Positions 32,161 through 42,391 of a stretch of DNA of 64,000 nt are shown in pieces (within the stretch, counting starts at the first letter, position 1; each line of letters begins with the position of its first letter). The stretch lies in assembly GCA_011109175.1 (NCBI GenBank), contig RDEW01000042.1:68504-132503 (forward strand). The letters run 5' to 3'. This DNA comes from Dicyema japonicum (Eukaryota > Dicyemida > Rhombozoa > Dicyemidae). The position numbers and the translations under genes are program-made. Below the pieces are notes generated by a model that had not been told where the DNA came from, did no database searches, and was given only the letters and a program-made list of their open reading frames with translations.

Positions 32161-34733
32161 ATTAAAGAGGATAGGCTCGGAAGTATGCAATACGTTGTGA
32201 AGATCGGGAAGAGCGTGAAATTCAGAGTCATTGAAATAAAGTCTGATGGAAAGATCTCGCTTATGATGAACGGGATAGATCAGAGGACCGGGAATTCTCT
32301 AAATAATGAGGAAACTTCTTACAACGCTATGGGGGGCATAGAATTGTCGAGACATCTAGACCATCTGAAATCCATTCACGTTCGTCGAATATTGACATTC
32401 ACCAGCTTCGGAAACTGAACCGAATGTCTTCTCCCGGCGATTTGAGATGGCCTATATGAGGGCGGGAAACTGCAAGCGCATACATCAACGAATAATTGAC
32501 CTTGATGAAAATTTGTATGGCAATCAATCAGAAAGTAATCTATTTCTTTAGATTAAGACGGTGATCTGGAAATTGAGCTTGTCAAACAGCTTCCTCCTTT
32601 TTTTCATAACTTCTTGAAGACTTTTATCTCCAATTCGAATAATAAAGGTTGAGTCTAGCTTATATTTCTAGAATCCCGATAGATCTCTTAACCAGGCAAA
32701 GATGTTGCAGAGTTCTCTGCATAAGGAGAGACGGGAACTAAATCAACAGGAGAGGAGTGGACATGACCTCCAACTAAAAGGCCATTGAAATTGCACAGAA
32801 GTGAATGGATTCCTTATCGAACGTAATTTTATTCAATAATGCTTAGAAAATGGCATCAGTTCATTTCAGGTTCCTCAATGGGATACATGAAGGAACTGAC
32901 GTAATGGAATAACGTCCACAAGACTGGAGGAAAGTCTCGACCAAGATCCCTAATTGACCAGAGAAGCACACTTCCAACTACGAAGTTGAAACACGAGCTG
33001 ATCAAGGCGATCCAAGACAACCATATTCTGATAGTAATCGGGGACACGGCCTCAGGAAGACAACCCAGATAAAACAGTACTGCAAGAGCTTAGTTATACC
33101 GTTAATGGGAAAATTGGATGCACATAGCCTCGTAGAGTAGCTGCAATGTCCATGTCTGATGAGTCTCATAAGAGTTTAGCTCTAGATTGGGCAAGGAACT
33201 TATATTTTGGTGATTACCATTCAGATTGGTTGTACTATTCGATTTGATGATTTTACCTCTAAGGACGCCAAGATTAAGTACTAGCTGACGGAATGTTGCT
33301 GAGAGATGCTTGAATGACCTTAAATGGCGCAGTATTCGGTTATCATGCTGGAAAAACTCACGAGCGAACATTGATGTTGTGTTTGGACTCCCGAAGGTTG
33401 CTGGAAGGTATGAAGTTGATTGTACTTGGATTCTGTTAAATTTTCCAAGTATTTTACCATCCGTGAGCTTCGTGACTTATTTACCGATTTACACAATCCC
33501 TGGAGGATGGAGTCATTTTCAGCACGAAAGCTGAGTCCGTTATCTCGATGATTCTTAATCACCGCAATGGAGATCTCAAGCAAAAACCTGGTATTTTTTA
33601 AACTTTATTGCACTAGTGGACATTTTCTATTTTTAGCAGGGCATGAAAAAATTGACACTGGATGTTAGATTTATTACAAGTGGATGCAGACGTTGGTGCC
33701 AATTTCCCGGAAATGATTATGTGCCGGTCTTTGGGGACCTCTCTGGAATTTAAAGCCAAAATATTCGAATTACTCCACTGGCTTTAGAAAGGTAGGTTTT
33801 GATAGAAACCTGTAGATTGTGGTGGCAAATAACATTCGGAGACATCACTGACAATTGACTGATTTTTTACGTCGTTGATCCCTGCTTTGTAAAGCAGTAG
33901 ATTTAAAATCCAAAAAACGTCATGGACCAGCTGAAAGTCAATGCAATAGCCAAGTGACAGGCGAAGCAACTGGCGAGCGATCTGAGAGAACTGTTCCAAG
34001 GAAGTGCTACAGATTATACACTGAGCGAGAAATGTTAAAAACTCAAGTAATACCGTGGATTATGATTATTAGGTACCCGAGATTAGGACAATAAACATGG
34101 CTGCTATACACTCTAACTGAAGGCCTGGGAATCAACGACTTTATCTCTTTCGACTTTATGGACCTACCGGCTGTGCAATACCTCGTGTCTGCGCTTGAGC
34201 ACCTACACGCGTTGAACGCATTGATCGACAAGCGACTATTAACTTCTTAGGTAGTTTTCCTGCTGATTGAATAGATGGCCGAGTCTCCGTTGGAGTCGAT
34301 GTTCTCCAAATTTTAATAATGTCCGTAGGATCGTCTCGATGATGTCTGTTCAAAACTTGTTTCTTCAGTCCCAAAGAGAACGCTGACCAGAAAGAAAAGT
34401 TCCATTAGCCAGATGGTGACCATCAAACTCTTCTGGAAGATTACAATGCCTGGACTAAATGTTCGGAAAACTGGGCTCACAGTATTTCCTTAGACAAAGA
34501 GCATTGAAAAGGTATCAGGACATTAGAAAGCAGATGATAAACATTATGGACAGGTAGATTTGCTGTTTTATTTAGACATAAATTGAATGCCGTGAGTTAT
34601 GGGGGGAAAACATATCATCTATCCTTAAGGCACTCGTTAGCGGTCTTTAGGGACACAAATCAGCAGGATGGGTACCAGAAGAACATTGATCAGCAAACAG
34701 TGTAGATCCACCTATCCGGTGCTCTCTCTAATG

Positions 34734-34756
34734 GTAGGAATAGTGGCTTATTTCAG
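34734..34756 (+). other. 23-nt intron relic in the DHX8 pseudogene (C-terminal part)
   Basis: Starts GTAGGAAT and ends TTTCAG. Splicing gives TG|G for the Trp of EWVVYHE, followed by GTT GTT TAC CAT GAG. The second copy has the same 23-nt segment at 42171-42193, with QPE in frame before it. Confidence 0.85.
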
Positions 34757-35278
34757 GGTTGTTTACCATGAGTTGATGTTAACTTCAAAAGAATACATGC
34801 ATGGCGCTATTGATCCTTGATGGCTAATGGATTTGCTCCGAAGTTTTTCCAGTTTTATGATCCAACTAATCTGAGTGATGAAAAGAATTGCACTTCTTGA
34901 TAATATATTTGAGGGCAAGGATGAATGATGAATCACTCATGCGTATAAGAAATACAGAACTAAAGTCATTTTTTTATAAATTTCACTACTATGTTTTTAA
35001 TTTCTTAATTTTAATTATTACGCTCCCGTCTCTCTCACCTATATCACTGCTTGACCAATTCTAATAATCTGCAGGATGTCTAACAACTGGAGTCGGCGAC
35101 CAAGTGCTCTATTCTGTATTGAAGCTGGGAGGGATGCATCTCTATCACACTCGAATGTGTAGTTGATTATGATAAATTGCCTTTGTTGCTTGAAATTTGC
35201 ATAATAAATGCGTAAGTCGGTATTTTGAAACTAACGTTGAATATATTTGATTGAAATATCCGCGAAAATTTCGTTTTA

Positions 35279-35641
35279 ATGGAAGTTGGTCATAATACCT
35301 GGTTTTCAGAAATTCAAGGCTCATTTTTGCCTAAGGATTTTAACAAGAGTTTACTTATGGATACTTCGGACGTTCAGCTTCCTCCGCTGATTTCGTATTT
35401 CATCGACATCCCAATAGTTGATTCTCCATCAGTTGAAAGGATACTCCAAAATAAAACGGATCTTTTCAATAAAGATAGAATTGACAAATATGAGAAGTGC
35501 CCCTTGAAATTGTTTGATTCGTTAGTTTCAAAAGCGATCAATAGTAGCCGAAAGAACGGAAAGGAGATGAAATATCATTCAAACAACAAAAACAGCAATG
35601 GGCTAGAGAAAGAGAAATTATATGAAATTGTTTCCCAGTGA
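35279..35641 (+). CDS. Hypothetical protein of 120 residues
   Basis: Single open frame starting MEVGHNTWFSEIQGSFLPKD and ending NSNGLEKEKLYEIVSQ. The N-terminal half is mixed and hydrophobic (PPLISYFIDIPIVDS). The C-terminal half is rich in Lys, Asn and Ser. No signal peptide, membrane segment or motif I can name. It lies 300 bases downstream of the DHX8 pseudogene on the same strand, past the duplicated 3' flank, so it is not part of that copy. It may be a real small gene or an exon. No polyadenylation signal is obvious. Confidence 0.4.
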   Translation: MEVGHNTWFSEIQGSFLPKDFNKSLLMDTSDVQLPPLISYFIDIPIVDSPSVERILQNKTDLFNKDRIDKYEKCPLKLFDSLVSKAINSSRKNGKEMKYHSNNKNSNGLEKEKLYEIVSQ

Positions 35642-35744
35642 TTGACGTGATTTTGATTTCATTAAATTCTAGTTTTTATTTGAATATTTTATTCCAAATT
35701 TATGATAAATTTCTAGAAAAGCCTTAGAACAATTTATAAATACC

Positions 35745-35905
35745 CACCAGTGGCTCATTGGTCCTCCAGTCTAAGACGGTAGAGCTTCAATGTATTTCCT
35801 TGTTAAATCACTTTAAACGCTAATTAAAGAGACATCGGTGTTCCATCTGTCCCAGGTGACGTCCAGTCTCATAGTGCACAAACAGTAATCATTTGATCTA
35901 CCTTG
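35745..35905 (+). repeat. Dispersed short repeat, family 2
   Basis: Contains GTTCCATCTGTCCCAGGTGACG and the surrounding order of words seen at 5820-5880 and 58675-58720. Strongly diverged. Confidence 0.45.
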
Positions 35906-36278
35906 GTCTAAGATTATAAAACTGATGGGGACATAATGTCTAGGGCCCTATTTCCTCGTCATTTGTAGCGGTTTCAGACTGATGAAGAATTGATGAAGCA
36001 TATATATATCGTGGTTGCTGTTAAAATCTCAGGATGTCGTGAAGTAGTTCGGAAAAGGATAATCTATCTAAGAGACATTCCTATAGATTGCTGTACATTT
36101 AAAAAAATAGATAGAGAATTTTATAGGAATGAACATGTGTTGACTAATTATGAGTAGTCTTTAATTGTCATATTAAAAAAATTCTTTGAAGTCACACTGA
36201 ATAAGTTATCTAGACAATGTTTCTATCTTCATGTTAAAGATCTATACTCGATGATTCGATCGAAGATCTTACTCGTGA

Positions 36279-36368
36279 GGTGATGAGTCTATCAGACAAG
36301 AAACAATTGTTGAACGGAATCGTGTGGTGATGAGTCCTTCAGGCAAGAAACAATTGTTGAATGAAATC
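36279..36368. repeat. Tandem duplication, 47-bp unit, two copies
   Basis: GGTGATGAGTC followed by ACAAGAAACAATTGTTGAA (or GCAAG...) repeats at 36279 and 36326 with a few substitutions. Confidence 0.8.
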
Positions 36369-36578
36369 CTCCCACCTTCTTCCTGAGTAAATCCACAGGA
36401 TTCTAACCTGTCCTTTCATCAGAACTGAGTTTCCGATGTCTTCCGAGTCCATCACCTCGTTCATGGCTACAAGAAGAGGAAGACAAAGGTTTTCATCATT
36501 GAGTGCAATAGAGTACGTCACCACATCAACATTCCGGTTTATTAAGCACTCAGTGAACTTCCGACTACAAAAAAACAT
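36339..36578 (-). repeat. Coding-like repeat, paired with 60510-60700
   Basis: The minus frame of 79 codons contains RNVDVVTYSIALNDENLC, LPLLVAMNEVMDSEDIGNS and VLMKGQVRI. At 60700-60510 (minus) the related text NVPLLYEK, LISMVDESFCLVII, EVTDSEVLNKGECRL is readable with stops. This is a coding sequence present at least twice, so it is probably from a mobile element or a duplicated gene. I cannot name it. Confidence 0.45.
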
Positions 36579-36779
36579 CGAAGGTCACCAAAGCGATTTC
36601 GGTTACTTTGGGAATCTTCTATTTTTTATCCGTTAATTCTGTTTTCGCACGATTTCCCAAATCAAGAAAACTAAGATTTTTCTGCAAAAATATATTTGGA
36701 AGTTGTAAAGATGACTTTAATCAAATATATAATTGGAGACTAAATTTTTAAAATAATGGAAGCACTTAAGAATTTTGTA

Positions 36780-37080
36780 ATCAATTGGTCAGGAGGTTGA
36801 GATGGTGATGTAGCCAATAACTTCCCCTTGCCTCATTTGATCGTCGAATGTGTGGTTCTTTCATTTAAAGAAATCTGAAAGTGATAGCTCGCCACTCGTC
36901 TTATAGTCTTTACCAAAAGAACTATTTGGTAGTTGCTTGGTAAGGAAGGTTGCGTCCGTTCGCTACGAAAGTCGCCAGTTTCTTCACGAGCAAGAACCGG
37001 TTCCCCTTTACTACGTTTGAAAGGACATATGTAAGCGATTTATTCACAAGTTAAATAAATTAATCGAAAGTATCAAACTG
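36780..37080. other. Intergenic DNA, nothing recognised
   Basis: AT-rich sequence left of the pogo-like element. No open frame of note. Confidence 0.4.
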
Positions 37081-37086
37081 GAAGTA

Positions 37087-38612
37087 CTAAGACTTCTCCT
37101 AACAGCCAATTTTGGGAATTCGAAAAAACTGGCAGTTAAGAGGAGTTGGCGGTTAGAAGAGTAATAAAAAAAATTTATTTTATGGTAAACCAATTATCAA
37201 GTGTGTTGTTAACCCCATTTCCTTTCTTCAACACTTTTTAAATTTAATTTAACCTCTCCATTGAATTTAAATCAAACGATTCAGGCTTTTTAAAATAATT
37301 TAATATTTGAAGAGCCGAATAACATTCTTAGTTACTTTTACCATATTAATACCGTCTGTCTCTTCAACCTCCAATATATCTACAAGATTTTAAGAATAAC
37401 CAAGATTTAAGTATTTTTAAAAGATTATTTTCTTCCTCAAATTCTATATTCAAAAAATCCACTTCTACTATGGGATCTAATAAATTGGACCTTAAAGCAA
37501 AATCATTATAACTCTCAACGTTGTCCATTATTAGCGGGTCTATTTATTGCATCATTTGCGTGATAGAACATAATGGTGCTAGGCAGTTTTTTCCAGGCAA
37601 AGCTCAAATATACATTATCATAAAGCACAACGTCTTGCCATTGGAAATGACAAAACCAGTGCAGTACCAAACATTAATCTTTTAGTTAATTTTCTCACTT
37701 TCCACGATCCTGAGCCAAATCACTCAAGTAATCATACCACCAGCTATAAATAGGAGTGCGGAGTCGGCCAATTCTAAATATAAATCTGATAAATCTGAGT
37801 AGAAGTCATCAAATAGAGCCGGATCTTTGTTAATCCAACCACTGTGAGGTGCGTATACATTGATAATGGAGACAATGTCAGTGCTTGCTTTGGCATTCAT
37901 AAACTTTCATTTGTGGAATTCCGATGCGGTCATTAACTGCCCATACTCTGTAGATATGGGGGAGAAATTTCATTTTGATGGCAAAACCCAGTCCATAGTG
38001 CCTGTTGACAGTCGGGAGAAAGATCAATTTGAATTTACCACATGTTTCTTCGTGGTTATCTTGGATTTTTGGTTTCCTGTAGGCAACCGATTGCGACATC
38101 ATAATTATGTAGGTCTTGACAGAGGGAGGTCCTTTTCCAAGAAGAGGTTAGGCCTCGGACGTTGAATGAGAGCAGCGAGAATTTTTCCAAAAGATAAGGT
38201 TCGTACTTTTTAGACATGTTAATAATTTATTAGAGCCACGTCACCAGCTCAACCAAATATACATGGTATCTTTAATTTCAGATTTTCGTATGTTTGTCCG
38301 ATTCGATTTGTTCAATTACACAATCAAGTTTCTGTTGGTAAACTGCGTTTACCAATTTAAATATTCATTTGCCAAGTGGTTGCAATAAATTTGTTACGTT
38401 TTGTTGTGAATGCTTTATATTTTTTAAAATAAATTTTTAATGATTAGCTTTATATTTTTTAAAAATAAATTTTAATGAACTATTTTTAAAGTTGGCGGTT
38501 AAGAAAATTGTGGGTAGGAGGAGTTTGCTGTATGATTTAGGGATTTTCGGTAAAATTTGGCGGTTAGAAGGATTTGGCGGTAAAAAAATTGACAATTAGA
38601 AGTAGTTTACTG
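37087..38612. mobile_element. pogo/Tigger-like DNA transposon with subterminal repeats
   Basis: The right end reads (complement) CAGTAAACTACTTCTAATTG and is followed by TA. The left end after TA reads CTAAGACTTCTCCTAACAGC, a diverged match. Near both ends the motif TTGGCGGTTA and its variants recur (37152, 38492, 38562, 38575, and as complements near 37103 and 37133). Inside, the minus strand carries acidic text DPIVEVDFLNIEFEEENNLL (about 37470) and DILEVEETDGINMVKVT (about 37375), compatible with the acidic C-terminus of pogo transposases. A LINE endonuclease piece is inserted at 37690-38216. Confidence 0.5.
37690..38216 (-). pseudogene. LINE endonuclease domain (APE-type)
   Basis: From ATG at 38216: MSKKYEPYLLEKFSLLSFNV then RGLTSSWKRTSLCQDLHNYD and VAIGCLQETK, i.e. 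the N-terminal strand with the metal-binding Asn and the LQETK Glu. After one base too many in an A-run (complement of 38066-38070) the frame continues FLPTVNRHYGLGFAIKMKFL and VWAVNDRIGIPQMK. After another single-base change near 37905 it continues KASTDIVSIINVYAPHSGWI and ELADSALLFIAGG. The order GLGFA, DRI, INVYAP, IAGD is that of the endonucleases of animal LINEs. The final GD is GG. No reverse transcriptase follows. Confidence 0.8.
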
Positions 38613-38619
38613 TATATAA

Positions 38620-39400
38620 CAAACTTAATATAAAAGAAGAAATGATCACTTCTTTATAACCCCACTGATTTTAGGGAATGCGACTGCTATAGCTATGAGG
38701 ACTATTTATATGATATTATTACAAAAGATTAATGCCATACGCTCGTCCTGGACTATATCAGTCGATTTCCTTGGAAGTCGAAGTGGTATTTATTCTGAAA
38801 GACTATGAATGTTGATACGAAGGACCAAATTATTGACTGCTTTCAAAATTCGCCAGGTGGATTGATTTTTGACGTTTAGAAGTGGAATTACCCAAGCTTC
38901 AAATGGAACTACTCTCAATTTGGGGTGATAAAAAATATTTTTTGCCGACGGCGGAAGGTGGAATCTAGAATCTTTCTTCTATGATAAGTCAAGTGTAAAG
39001 ATAACTCGATAGTTCTAAGGGAAATAATCAAATGTATTTGTCAACAAAATTAAAGGTAAAATATGATGGAACCTGTCACTTGGGAGCCGACTATGATCTA
39101 CAAAAGTTTCTGTGATATACACGTGTCTAGATTCCAATTTATTAACAAGAATCTAGTCTAAAATTTATTTCGTGGACATGTGAAGGTTCTAATTTTCATC
39201 AAATATAGACGGATTTCGATCCCAGACATTATCGATCTGATGGTCCCTTGTTTCTTAAGTTCGGAAATCAAAAATCATTTGAGTCCATCAATAAGGACAA
39301 GAGGGTATATACAAATTAAGGAGATGAGTACACTAAGTGTACCAGAGCTGAGTCATAGGCCCAACCTAATGAACAGTATTATCATTATTAATAAGCCAAG
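38620..39400. other. Intergenic DNA, no gene recognised
   Basis: Short frames only. The last 40 bases (AATTAAAAGGAAAACACCAT) belong to the LINE tail that follows. Confidence 0.45.
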
Positions 39401-39910
39401 AGACACTAATTAAAAGGAAAACACCATCAGGTGATTCTCTCAGCAATAATCTCATCTCTTCCCGCGTTGCTCTCGGAACCGACACATTTTCGATAACACC
39501 GTTCTTCTGGCGGTTTTCCATTTTGGGTGAATATGCCACCGGAATTCTTCACAAGGAACTCAAATGGGATTGCCCTTATTGTTAGTCCTGTGATTTGAGA
39601 GATTATTTTGCTTATATTGGATTCGCCGAGTTGATCTTATCCATGTTTATTTTGGCATGCTATGTTCCCAAAGCTGCACATCCATAACTTATAGTTGGCT
39701 CTATGAAATGAGTTTATAACGTGGATAATGACCGGTTTGAAGATCCTTTAAATTTTGAACGAGCACCTTCACGAATTTAAGCTTTCGTGTCGAAGCAATC
39801 ATTACGCTTGACACATGTGTGCTGAAGGTCATGTGGGTGTCAAATGTTACTCACAGGATCTTAGCTTTTTCTTATTTGGGATTAGTTCACCATTCAAAAA
39901 TAGATCAGCG
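39400..39910 (-). pseudogene. LINE C-terminal half and tail
   Basis: Minus translation reads LFLNGELIPNKKKLRSC, TFDTHMTFSTHVSSVMIAST, RKLKFVKVLVQNLKD (thumb region), then ITGLTIRAIPFEFLVKNSGG and KPPEERCYRKCVGSESNAGR before the 3' end. The last segment pairs with the tail of the copy at 9283-9600, which identifies both as the same LINE. Frames are broken in three places. Confidence 0.75.
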
Positions 39911-40099
39911 GAATAACTTAATAGCATTCTATTTGACGTAAAAAAAGAGGTAAAGACTTATCTGTGGACGTTGAAATTAGAATTTTTCAACCACTCTATT
40001 AAATTTTTCATTAAAATAATCCAAAAATTTTTTTAAATTTTCTGGCTATAATTTTTTAAAAAGATATATTCAAATTTTTAATTTAATTAATAAATGTTA

Positions 40100-40410
40100 G
40101 ACTGTTGTGCAGTGTAACGAGCGCCTGGCAAGAGGCCTGATGCGCCTATTTCGAATCTCGTTTCTGTACATTCCGACTGAAGGCTCCACGTATCTACCAT
40201 GCTTCGGCTTAACGAGTGACGTCATCATCTGTGAACATCTCATTGCGGAACCGGATCATCTGCAAAAGGACTCACATCCTACATAAAGAAAACAGAAGTG
40301 AAGATCATTCCTTGGTTCTCCTCAGTTATGATAACTGTTCTTTACTTAAATGAGGTGTGTGTCTTGCCTGGGAATAGTTAATATGGCTCTTAATAAAGTG
40401 CAGTATTATT
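40100..40410 (+). repeat. tRNA-derived SINE, family 1 (near full length)
   Basis: tRNA-like head near 40107-40170 with B-box-like ATTTCGAATCTC. The GACGTCATCATCTGTGAAC block is near 40221, GAAGTGAAGATCATTCCTTG near 40291 and GATAACTGTTCTTTACTTAA near 40328. The tail runs into TATTATTATT. Confidence 0.8.
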
Positions 40411-40499
40411 ATTTATATATGTTAGACAGTTATCTTTGTGATCTATCTGGAACCTGTTCTTCGGGATCTGAGGCCAAAAATTAGTCCTACTTCTATTTG

Positions 40500-40870
40500 G
40501 GATTACTACATGCAGATGGCGTGGATTTTGTTTCTGATGACATCAATGATATCATAGTTGCTCTTAATCAGCTCCTGGGGCATTTGCGAGTGGTTCCTGA
40601 AAATGAACGAACAAAAGACTGAGTTCATTACAGTCAAACGAGAAAGTAAAGTTACTGACGAGATATGGAGGAGAGCAATTGTTTGGCGACTTGGAAGATG
40701 TTGTCAATAATTAGAAACTAAAATCGACATAGTTGAGGTAAGTGAATGTATCAAGACCAGTAAAATTACGACTATATACCAAGGGTTGCACAAACGATGG
40801 GAGAATATAACTTCCAGAAGGTATTTTATGTAGTTAACCACCTCTTACAATATTTGGCAAACTCAGCACA
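40500..40870 (+). pseudogene. LINE reverse transcriptase fragment (palm end)
   Basis: HADGVDFVSDDINDIIVAL near 40508 is a damaged YADD region, where the usual text is YADDIDFVS. After a frame change, KMNEQKTEFITVKRESKVTD and EIWRRAIVWRLG follow, the KTEF and W-----LG blocks that come after the catalytic motif in RTE/CR1-like and similar polymerases. Nothing of the N-terminal half lies directly upstream. Confidence 0.7.
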
Positions 40871-41105
40871 GACTTTCACAACTAATTAATCCAAGGAAGG
40901 AACCCAAGGGATATCTTGACGATATCCATCCTCCAATAGTTGAGGCTTCCGAAGATAGGCGAAGTATGTTCATTTACCACTTTTCATCACATGTCCGGCC
41001 TTCCTGACATCACTCCAATCTTAGGTAATCTTCACCAATGGATTTGGTCAGGGAGAAGGTAGGAGGATCCTTTCATGTCAGGATTAAAAGAATCCCAAAT
41101 AGAGA
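40840..41105 (+). repeat. Dispersed repeat R, copy 1
   Basis: Contains TTTTCATCACATGTCC, GACATCACTCCA, GGTAATCTTCACC and TGGATTTGGTCAGGGA in the same order as copies at 51650-51885, 52660-52935, 55290-55590 and 59040-59115. It directly follows the reverse transcriptase fragment, so it may be that LINE's 3' part. Confidence 0.6.
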
Positions 41106-41179
41106 GTGGTAAACATTCATTAATGTCGAAAGTCAATTAACAGTTTTTTTAAATAAAAATTACTAATTATTTCTAATAT

Positions 41180-41208
41180 TCAGGGGATACAAAAAAGGTT
41201 GAGAAACA
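41180..41208 (+). repeat. Solo hAT terminus
   Basis: AAAAAAGGTTGAGAAACACTG is the right terminus of the CAGTGG-type hAT family. No left partner found. Confidence 0.55.
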
Positions 41209-41220
41209 CTGGTCTTAATA

Positions 41221-42130
41221 TAATCCCGACTAACTAGCAACCAACCTAAATAAAGGCTCAGCATTCAAGGTATTTGAACACAGAACTGAATATAAACAGA
41301 GTTGCCACCCAAAAATCATGAGACTTGGATAAACAGACAATAAAAAAAGCTGTCTATATTCACCTAGCAAAGGATTATGAGAAAGAATCGGCCTTGAAGA
41401 ACTAAACATGGTTACTGATCTTGCCAAACAACAGAAGGACATATGAAAGCAATATCCGAACACAAGTGCCGACACAAAAAATAAAATTGTGGCAGGAAAG
41501 AGCAAGTATCAAAAAATTGATGAGATATAGGCACTTAAAAACCAGATAAGAAAAATTGAATACCTCAAAGGCAAGAGGAAGTTTCGTGAGGCTACTGGAA
41601 ACTCAGAGGCAACCTAAGAAAACCATTAGTAACTATATGAGAAGATCAAGGCAAACAGATCCCAGAACAGTCAGAATTTGCTGAGCTCATTTATGATAAA
41701 TTATTCTGATCATTCAAAAAAGATGTTTGTATACAACCATGGAAATATGAGTGCTACTTCATGAAGAGGAAAACTTACAGAGAAAGTATCCACCAAGAAG
41801 TTCAAATAGTTAGCATAAAATTTAAGAACAACATGGGACCCTGACAGACTAAATGGGAATTTTCTCAAATATGGAACCCATAAGTTTTACGGACACATTT
41901 TCAGATACTTGATGCATAGGGATGGTTTCAACGGCACAAAAAATTGACGTGACAACGTCAATCATTGGAATTGACATGTAAAGATTTTTGATTCCGTGTA
42001 TAGGAAAAAAACTATCAAAAACCCTGATGGATTTCTTGACAGTTTTACAATTCAGATGGTCAGAGTGCTCTTGACTAACACAAATCTATCTGTGAAGGTC
42101 GGGGGCGTCTTTTCATAGTCCTTTAGACGA
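41221..42130 (+). pseudogene. Reverse transcriptase N-terminal half, decayed
   Basis: Readable pieces are DPDRLNGNFLKYGTHKFY near 41833 (compare the PGPDG-N-FLK block), a KIFDSVYRKK near 41987 corresponding to the first catalytic block, and IQMVRVLLTNTNLSVKVGG near 42052, the following V--LL-N---V-V-G block. Stops are frequent. Its 3' side runs directly into a fragment of DHX8 (42135), so one inserted into or recombined with the other. Confidence 0.5.
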
Positions 42131-42134
42131 CGAT

Positions 42135-42391
42135 GAGTAACCTCCCCTAATAGACCATACAACCTGAATGGTAGGGATAGTGGCTTATTTCAGGGTTGTT
42201 GAGGCTAGCACTATTGATCCTAGATGGCTACTGGGACTTGCTCCAAAGTTATTCCAGTTTTCTAACCCGACTAAGCTGAGGGATGCAAAAACACAACAGA
42301 AATTACCCCCCTTGATAATAAATTTGAGTTCATGGATGAATTGAAAATCACTCATGCGTATCCGAAATACAGAACTAAAGTCACTTTTTAG
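42135..42391 (+). pseudogene. DHX8: DHX8/PRP22 3' fragment, second copy
   Basis: Before a 23-nt GT...AG segment (42171-42193) the text QPE is readable, and the Trp codon is split by it. After it, VV, then IDPRWLLGLAPKLFQFSNP, TKLRDAKT, LPPLDNKFEFMDELKITHAY and PKYRTKVTF with TAG at 42389. This matches the DHX8 C-terminus ([26 protein letters not shown]). It is better preserved than the same part of the 31561-34979 copy, but the YHE to T-EYM stretch is deleted. Sequence similarity to that copy continues about 140 bases past the stop. Confidence 0.85.
42171..42193 (+). other. 23-nt intron relic, second DHX8 copy
   Basis: GTAGGGAT...TTTCAG, same length and nearly the same sequence as 34734-34756. 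It splits the Trp codon of EWVV as TG|G. Confidence 0.85.

Larger units (their letters stand above)
31561..34979 (+). pseudogene. DHX8: DHX8/PRP22 spliceosomal helicase, unprocessed pseudogene
   Basis: Readable in order along the family: N-terminus MMDEFIQLEGLSK (31561); LVKNDLNVSVVSNIIFKLDL (about 31740); the S1 RNA-binding domain, YSGQVTSIKDLGCFVELFGL to NGIDQRTGNSLNN (32045-32310); DGDLEIELVKQLPPFF (32555); NPDRSLNQAKMLQSSLHKER (32672); LIKAIQDNHILIVIGDTASG (Walker A, 33000-33060) with one base missing before KTTQIKQY; GKIGCT-PRRVAAMS (33110); a ruined DEAH box (HERT kept, 33355); RKCYRLYTERE (33999); LGINDFISFDFMDLP (34126); and the C-terminal YRTK end. DHX8 releases mRNA from the spliceosome. 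Stops and shifts in nearly every domain show that this copy is dead. It still contains GT...AG segments of 23 nt, so it is a DNA-level duplicate. Confidence 0.9.

Noticed and set aside
33025-33375. A working DHX8 ATPase
   Set aside because: The Walker A needs a one-base repair, the DEAH residues are lost and stops occur in nearly every block. Homopolymer error alone cannot explain this.
33320-33583. Minus-strand ORFs across the DHX8 region (33102-34374)
   Set aside because: They are shadows of the plus-strand helicase remnant. Their translations show no family resemblance.
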